The notes under the pieces were generated by a model. The model saw only the letters and a list, made by a program, of their open reading frames with translations. It did no database searches and was not told where the DNA came from. DNA of 64,000 nucleotides, taken from positions 310,001 to 374,000 of the forward strand of contig NZ_VITY01000003.1 in the NCBI RefSeq assembly GCF_007993935.1. Direction: 5' to 3'. Position numbers and translations under genes: made by a program. Below, piece after piece: positions 58,977 to 64,000 of this stretch (position 1 is its first letter; every line of letters starts with the position of its first letter). This stretch comes from Bradyrhizobium macuxiense (lineage in GTDB: Bacteria > Pseudomonadota > Alphaproteobacteria > Rhizobiales > Xanthobacteraceae).

Positions 58977-59432
58977 CAAGGCCGCCCGATCTGGACAGGC
59001 CTCCCGGGGCGCCGGCGTGATCTCCACATTGGCGCCTCACATAACCGGCAAAAGCAGGACGGGCGGAGTACCCCGCAAGTGCCTATGCGCGGGCGGAAGG
59101 TTCCACTTTCGTGCTCATTGGCCGGCGTGGTAATCCCGCAACGTTCCGTGGATTTCGACGCGTATTCCACGTGCGATCGTGGAAAATCACGGTATTGTCA
59201 CGGTCTTGAGCCGGGCATCCGATTAGCGAATTCTTGATAGTCGGGTGCCAGCATGGTTGGCTGTAATGCATCGGCTATGATCGCGGAGATTCGAATAAAC
59301 CGTGATTGGCACGGTCAGTATTGCGTAGGGTCTTTTTTGGTACGGAATTTGCTCTATCTACCCAAGACCCCGGTTTTGTGCCGGATTGGGTCGATCTGGC
59401 AAACAAGATCGAACGGCGGACGGAGATAAGGA
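58964..59432. other. 469-base clpP-clpX intergenic region
   Basis: Holds the second half of a 13-base tandem duplication, several TTCCAC/GTGGAA-like motifs including the inverted repeat at 59165-59184, and an AT-richer stretch from 59280 that must hold the clpX promoter. No supported gene. clpX therefore seems to be transcribed separately from clpP. Confidence 0.6.
59165..59184. promoter_or_regulatory. inverted repeat in the clpP-clpX region
   Basis: TTCCACG-TGCGAT-CGTGGAA, perfect 7-base arms, 249 bases before clpX. Related half-sites (TTCCAC at 59100, TTCCGTGGA at 59145) lie upstream. Could be a regulator site; no known match. Confidence 0.4.
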
Positions 59433-60707
<1,275 letters not shown>

Positions 60708-61029
60708 CGGCACGCGTCTCGAACCGCTAAAAATTGCACGGCTGCCGGGCGATCCGGCGGCCGTTGCGGCGCAACAGCAGCGCCGTTGTGGCATTGCAGT
60801 AAATGCCTGTTTAGCCTGAATTTCCGGGCACTTCTCAGACTTGACACCCCCCGGCCTGATAGCCACCTAATGCTATCGGCGAGGGATCTCATGCGCTGAG
60901 ATTCGTCGCTTTTCGATGCGGAATAAGCGGCTGCTGACGGCAATCTTTTTCCGGATCACCAAGGCACCTTGTGGCGGTTGCGCAAGCAGGCGGACTGCGA
61001 GCAAGGGGGCAAAACAAAAGGATAAGGCC
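60708..61029. other. 322-base clpX-lon intergenic region
   Basis: A TTGACA hexamer (60841-60846) with CCTAAT 19 bases on (60866-60871) is the best promoter-like pair for lon, though the spacing is long. The hairpin-like GGCTGCCGG...CCGGCGGCC near 60740-60762 lacks a T-tract. No gene is supported. Confidence 0.5.
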
Positions 61030-63459
61030 ATGACGACCTCAAAACCCCGGCCAACGATCGTCCACGGCGAAAGCCACTCCTATCCAGTGCTGCCGCTCCG
61101 CGACATCGTCGTCTTCCCGCACATGATCGTGCCTCTCTTCGTCGGCCGCGAGAAATCGATCCGCGCCCTCGAAGAGGTGATGAAGAACGACGCGCTGATC
61201 ATGCTCGCGACGCAGAAGAACGCGTCCGATGATGATCCGGCACCCGATTCAATTTACGAAACCGGCACGCTCGCCAGCGTGCTGCAGCTCCTGAAGCTGC
61301 CCGACGGCACCGTCAAGGTGCTGGTCGAGGGTCTCGAGCGCGCGCGCGTCGAGAAGTATTCCGACCGCAGCGAGTATTACGAGGCGACCGCGGTCGCGCT
61401 CGCCGACACGGACGCCAACTCGGTCGAGGCCGAGGCGCTGGCACGGTCGGTCGTGTCCGACTTCGAAAGCTACGTGAAGCTGAACAAGAAGATCTCCGCC
61501 GAAGTCGTCGGCGTGGTCCAGGCGATCACCGATTTCGCCAAGCTCGGCGACACCGTTGCCTCGCATCTTGCGGTCAAGATTGCCGATCGGCAGGCGATCC
61601 TGGAGACGTTGTCCGTCACGCAGCGCCTGGAGAAGGTGCTGGGCCTGATGGAGAGCGAGATCTCGGTGCTGCAGGTCGAGAAGCGCATCCGCTCGCGCGT
61701 CAAGCGCCAGATGGAGAAGACCCAGCGCGAGTATTACCTGAACGAGCAGATGAAGGCGATCCAGAAGGAGCTCGGCGACGATGAAGGTCGCGACGAGCTG
61801 GCCGATCTGGAGGAGAAGATCTCCAAGACCAAGCTCTCCAAGGAAGCGCGCGAGAAGGCACAGCATGAGCTGAAGAAGCTGCGCCAGATGTCGCCGATGT
61901 CCGCGGAAGCGACCGTCGTGCGCAACTACCTGGATTGGCTGCTGTCGATCCCGTGGGGCAAGAAGTCCAAGGTCAAGAAGGACCTCGAGGCCGCGCAGGC
62001 GGTCTTGGACTCCGATCACTACGGGCTCGAGAAGGTCAAGGACCGTATCGTCGAGTATCTCGCGGTGCAGTCGCGCGCCAACAAGCTGACCGGACCGATC
62101 CTGTGCCTGGTCGGACCTCCCGGCGTCGGCAAGACCTCGCTCGGCAAGTCGATCGCCAAGGCCACGGGGCGCGAGTTCGTGCGCGTGTCGCTCGGCGGCG
62201 TGCGTGACGAGGCCGAGATCCGCGGTCACCGCCGCACCTATATCGGCTCGATGCCCGGCAAGATCATCCAGTCGATGCGGAAGGCGAAGACCTCGAACCC
62301 GCTGTTCCTGCTGGACGAGATCGACAAGATGGGCGCCGATTTCCGCGGCGATCCGTCGTCGGCGCTGCTTGAGGTTCTGGACCCCGAGCAGAACTCAACC
62401 TTCAACGACCACTATTTGGAGGTCGACTACGACCTGTCCAACGTGATGTTCATCACGACCGCGAATACGCTGAATATTCCGGGCCCGCTGATGGACCGCA
62501 TGGAGATCATCCGGATCGCCGGTTACACGGAGAACGAGAAGGTCGAGATTGCGCGCAAGCACCTGATCCCGAGCGCGCTCTCCAAGCACGGTCTGGACTC
62601 CAAGGAATGGTCGATCGACGACCCGGCCTTGCTCTTGATGATCCGCCGCTACACCCGCGAAGCGGGCGTGCGTAACCTGGAGCGTGAGCTCTCAACACTC
62701 GCCCGCAAGGCGGTGAAGGAGCTGATGATCTCCAAGAAGAAGTCGGTGAAGGTCACCGAGGCGAACATCGAAGAGTTCCTCGGCGTTCCGAAGTATCGCT
62801 TCGGCGAGATCGACGACGAGGATCAGGTCGGTATCGTCACCGGTCTGGCGTGGACCGATGTCGGCGGCGAGCTGTTGACCATTGAAGGCGTCATGATGCC
62901 CGGCAAGGGCAAGATGACCGTCACGGGCAACCTGCGCGACGTGATGAAGGAGTCGATCTCGGCGGCGGCGTCCTACGTCCGCTCCCGTGCGATCACCTAC
63001 GGCATCGAGCCGCCGATGTTCGACCGGCGCGACATCCACGTTCACGTGCCGGAGGGCGCAACCCCGAAGGACGGTCCGTCCGCAGGTGTTGCGATGGCCA
63101 CCGCGATCATCTCGGTCATGACCGGCATTCCGGTCCGCCACGATGTCGCGATGACCGGCGAGATCACGCTGCGTGGTCGCGTGCTGCCGATCGGCGGTCT
63201 GAAGGAGAAGCTCTTGGCTGCCGCGCGCGGCGGCATCAAGACGGTGCTGATCCCGGAGGACAACGCCAAGGATCTCACGGAGATTTCCGATGCGATCAAG
63301 GGCGGCATGGAGATCATTCCGGTCTCGCGGCTGGATGAAGTCGTCGCCAAGGCGCTGACCCGCGTGCCTGCGCCGATCGTCTGGGAAGAGGAGACCAGCA
63401 AGGTCGACGTCAAGCCCGACGCTTCGGATGAGGCGTCCGGCGGCCTGACGGCGCACTGA
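61030..63459 (+). CDS. lon: ATP-dependent protease Lon
   Basis: 809 residues from ATG 61030 (AAGGATAAGG upstream); the frame runs further upstream. N-terminal substrate domain ([20 protein letters not shown] start), coiled segment, AAA+ domain ([30 protein letters not shown]), and Ser/Lys protease domain ([16 protein letters not shown] with the catalytic Ser; [19 protein letters not shown] with the Lys). Degrades misfolded and regulatory proteins. Last gene of the quality-control block; an intrinsic terminator follows. Confidence 0.99.
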   Translation: MTTSKPRPTIVHGESHSYPVLPLRDIVVFPHMIVPLFVGREKSIRALEEVMKNDALIMLATQKNASDDDPAPDSIYETGTLASVLQLLKLPDGTVKVLVEGLERARVEKYSDRSEYYEATAVALADTDANSVEAEALARSVVSDFESYVKLNKKISAEVVGVVQAITDFAKLGDTVASHLAVKIADRQAILETLSVTQRLEKVLGLMESEISVLQVEKRIRSRVKRQMEKTQREYYLNEQMKAIQKELGDDEGRDELADLEEKISKTKLSKEAREKAQHELKKLRQMSPMSAEATVVRNYLDWLLSIPWGKKSKVKKDLEAAQAVLDSDHYGLEKVKDRIVEYLAVQSRANKLTGPILCLVGPPGVGKTSLGKSIAKATGREFVRVSLGGVRDEAEIRGHRRTYIGSMPGKIIQSMRKAKTSNPLFLLDEIDKMGADFRGDPSSALLEVLDPEQNSTFNDHYLEVDYDLSNVMFITTANTLNIPGPLMDRMEIIRIAGYTENEKVEIARKHLIPSALSKHGLDSKEWSIDDPALLLMIRRYTREAGVRNLERELSTLARKAVKELMISKKKSVKVTEANIEEFLGVPKYRFGEIDDEDQVGIVTGLAWTDVGGELLTIEGVMMPGKGKMTVTGNLRDVMKESISAAASYVRSRAITYGIEPPMFDRRDIHVHVPEGATPKDGPSAGVAMATAIISVMTGIPVRHDVAMTGEITLRGRVLPIGGLKEKLLAAARGGIKTVLIPEDNAKDLTEISDAIKGGMEIIPVSRLDEVVAKALTRVPAPIVWEEETSKVDVKPDASDEASGGLTAH

Positions 63460-63484
63460 AGCCAGCTCCGACCGAAATCATGAA

Positions 63485-63512
63485 ACGGCGCCTTCGGGCG
63501 CCGTTTTGTTTT
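63485..63512 (+). terminator. intrinsic terminator of lon
   Basis: ACGGCGCC-TTCG-GGCGCCGT stem with TTTTGTTTT after it, 25 bases past the lon stop. Confidence 0.9.
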
Positions 63513-63857
63513 GGTGGTTCGCAAGCGAGGTCCGGACGCCCCGCGGCTAGCGGTGCGAGCCACTGCAATTTCCGGTTCTCGCGATGGCCGTCGGACGAGG
63601 CCGTGTCCCCATAAACCGAGCGGGGCGATGCGACGAACGCAATGTCCGCTTTGTCGCTGTAGCGACCGAGTTCGTGCGGCAGCGCAATATGTCGCGATGG
63701 GCCAAATCCGGAAATGGCAACCCCGCCTTTGCTTGTCGGCTCGTCGGCGGGCACGAGCAGACCAGGCCAGTTGGGGCAATGTTTGGATATCATCCTTGCG
63801 GGCCTGCGCCCGGTGCGGGACAATTGCGAATTGTTCGAAGAGCAGGGAGGAATCTCC
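63513..63857. other. 345-base intergenic region after lon
   Basis: No supported gene. The stretch 63630-63700 (around AACGCAATGTCCGCTTTGTC) resembles a short dispersed sequence often seen in Bradyrhizobium whose translation runs NVRFVP-KADI-like; here the frame reads RNVRFVAVATE. It may be a worn remnant of a repeat or a dead gene end. A GGGAGG site precedes the next gene. Confidence 0.35.
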
Positions 63858-64000
63858 ATGTTTCGTAAGCTCGTGATTGGTGCGCTGGGCGCGATCGCTG
63901 TCTTGTTCTCGACGACCGCATTCGCGCAAGGCACTGCGGCCGATGCCAAGGCCATGCTTGAGAAGACGGTTGCGGCCATCAAAGCCGACAAGGCCAAGAC
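63858..64000 (+). CDS. secreted protein, probable Cache-domain sensor protein (N-terminal fragment)
   Basis: Only the first 47 codons lie in the window; ATG 63858 with GGGAGG upstream. Signal peptide MFRKLVIGALGAIAVLFSTT then AFAQ with cleavage after FAQ or AFA, followed by TAADAKAMLEKTVAAIKADK. This start is like small periplasmic single-Cache proteins of Bradyrhizobium. The domain itself is outside the window. Confidence 0.6.
   Translation, partial: MFRKLVIGALGAIAVLFSTTAFAQGTAADAKAMLEKTVAAIKADKAK

Overview
The window is a GC-rich, densely coded chromosomal segment of an alphaproteobacterium, most likely Bradyrhizobium or a close relative in the Nitrobacteraceae. This rests on gene content and order (tig-clpP-clpX-lon, glnB-glnA behind a -24/-12 promoter, nadA-nadB-nadC beside a Nudix-type regulator, ctaA/COX15, DUF2842), codon usage, and short palindromic repeats of the kind scattered through those genomes. 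No CRISPR array, prophage, integrase or intact insertion sequence is visible, and the only RNA gene seen is a tRNA-Leu.

Layout. 1-4.6 kb: exopolysaccharide genes (sugar-phosphate transferase fragment, GT4 glycosyltransferase, Wza-like export lipoprotein, and a divergent Wzz/kinase-like protein whose P-loop is degenerate). 4.7-7.3 kb: anion-symporter-type MFS transporter divergent from a LysR regulator. 7.4-10 kb: CelD/BcsL-like acetyltransferase divergent from a deacetylase-like protein lacking its metal ligands, then a DUF2842 protein. 10-16 kb: ctaA, then nadQ-nadA-nadB-nadC with two tandem operators. 16-20.7 kb: metY, a CoA-binding protein, an enoyl-CoA hydratase-like protein, a thioesterase and rplM-rpsI. 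20.9-33.7 kb: a mixed region with a diguanylate cyclase, AI-2E-type permease, glutamine amidotransferase, hybrid histidine kinase, GST, an M19 dipeptidase flanked by two repeat copies, two orphan ABC binding proteins, a GlxA-type regulator and a tautomerase. 33.8-36 kb: glnA and glnB. 36-38 kb: nnr and a frameshifted GNAT gene.

38-53 kb is the accessory core and holds two catabolic or detoxification clusters. The first has a flavin reductase, a LysR regulator, a CoA-ester lyase, a CoA-transferase, a two-component-type flavin monooxygenase and an MFS transporter. The second is headed by a TetR regulator; matching palindromes lie inside the tetR promoter and just before an Old Yellow Enzyme gene, followed by a thioesterase, an NAD(P)-binding reductase, a GST, an SDR with Phe in place of the catalytic Tyr, and a tandem-fused CoA-transferase with one catalytic Asp left. 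This second cluster is the best candidate here for an undescribed pathway. 53-56.3 kb: an outer-membrane-like protein, an enzyme with the complete mandelate racemase catalytic set, and a multicopper-oxidase-fold protein lacking most copper ligands.

56.4-64 kb is conserved housekeeping: tRNA-Leu(UAG), tig, clpP (with two heat-shock-like promoter matches), clpX and lon, ending in the start of a secreted Cache-like protein. A recurring theme is proteins of enzyme families with altered active sites (deacetylase, enoyl-CoA hydratase, SDR, multicopper oxidase, BY-kinase, half of a CoA-transferase). All functional calls come from reading motifs and context; no database search was run.
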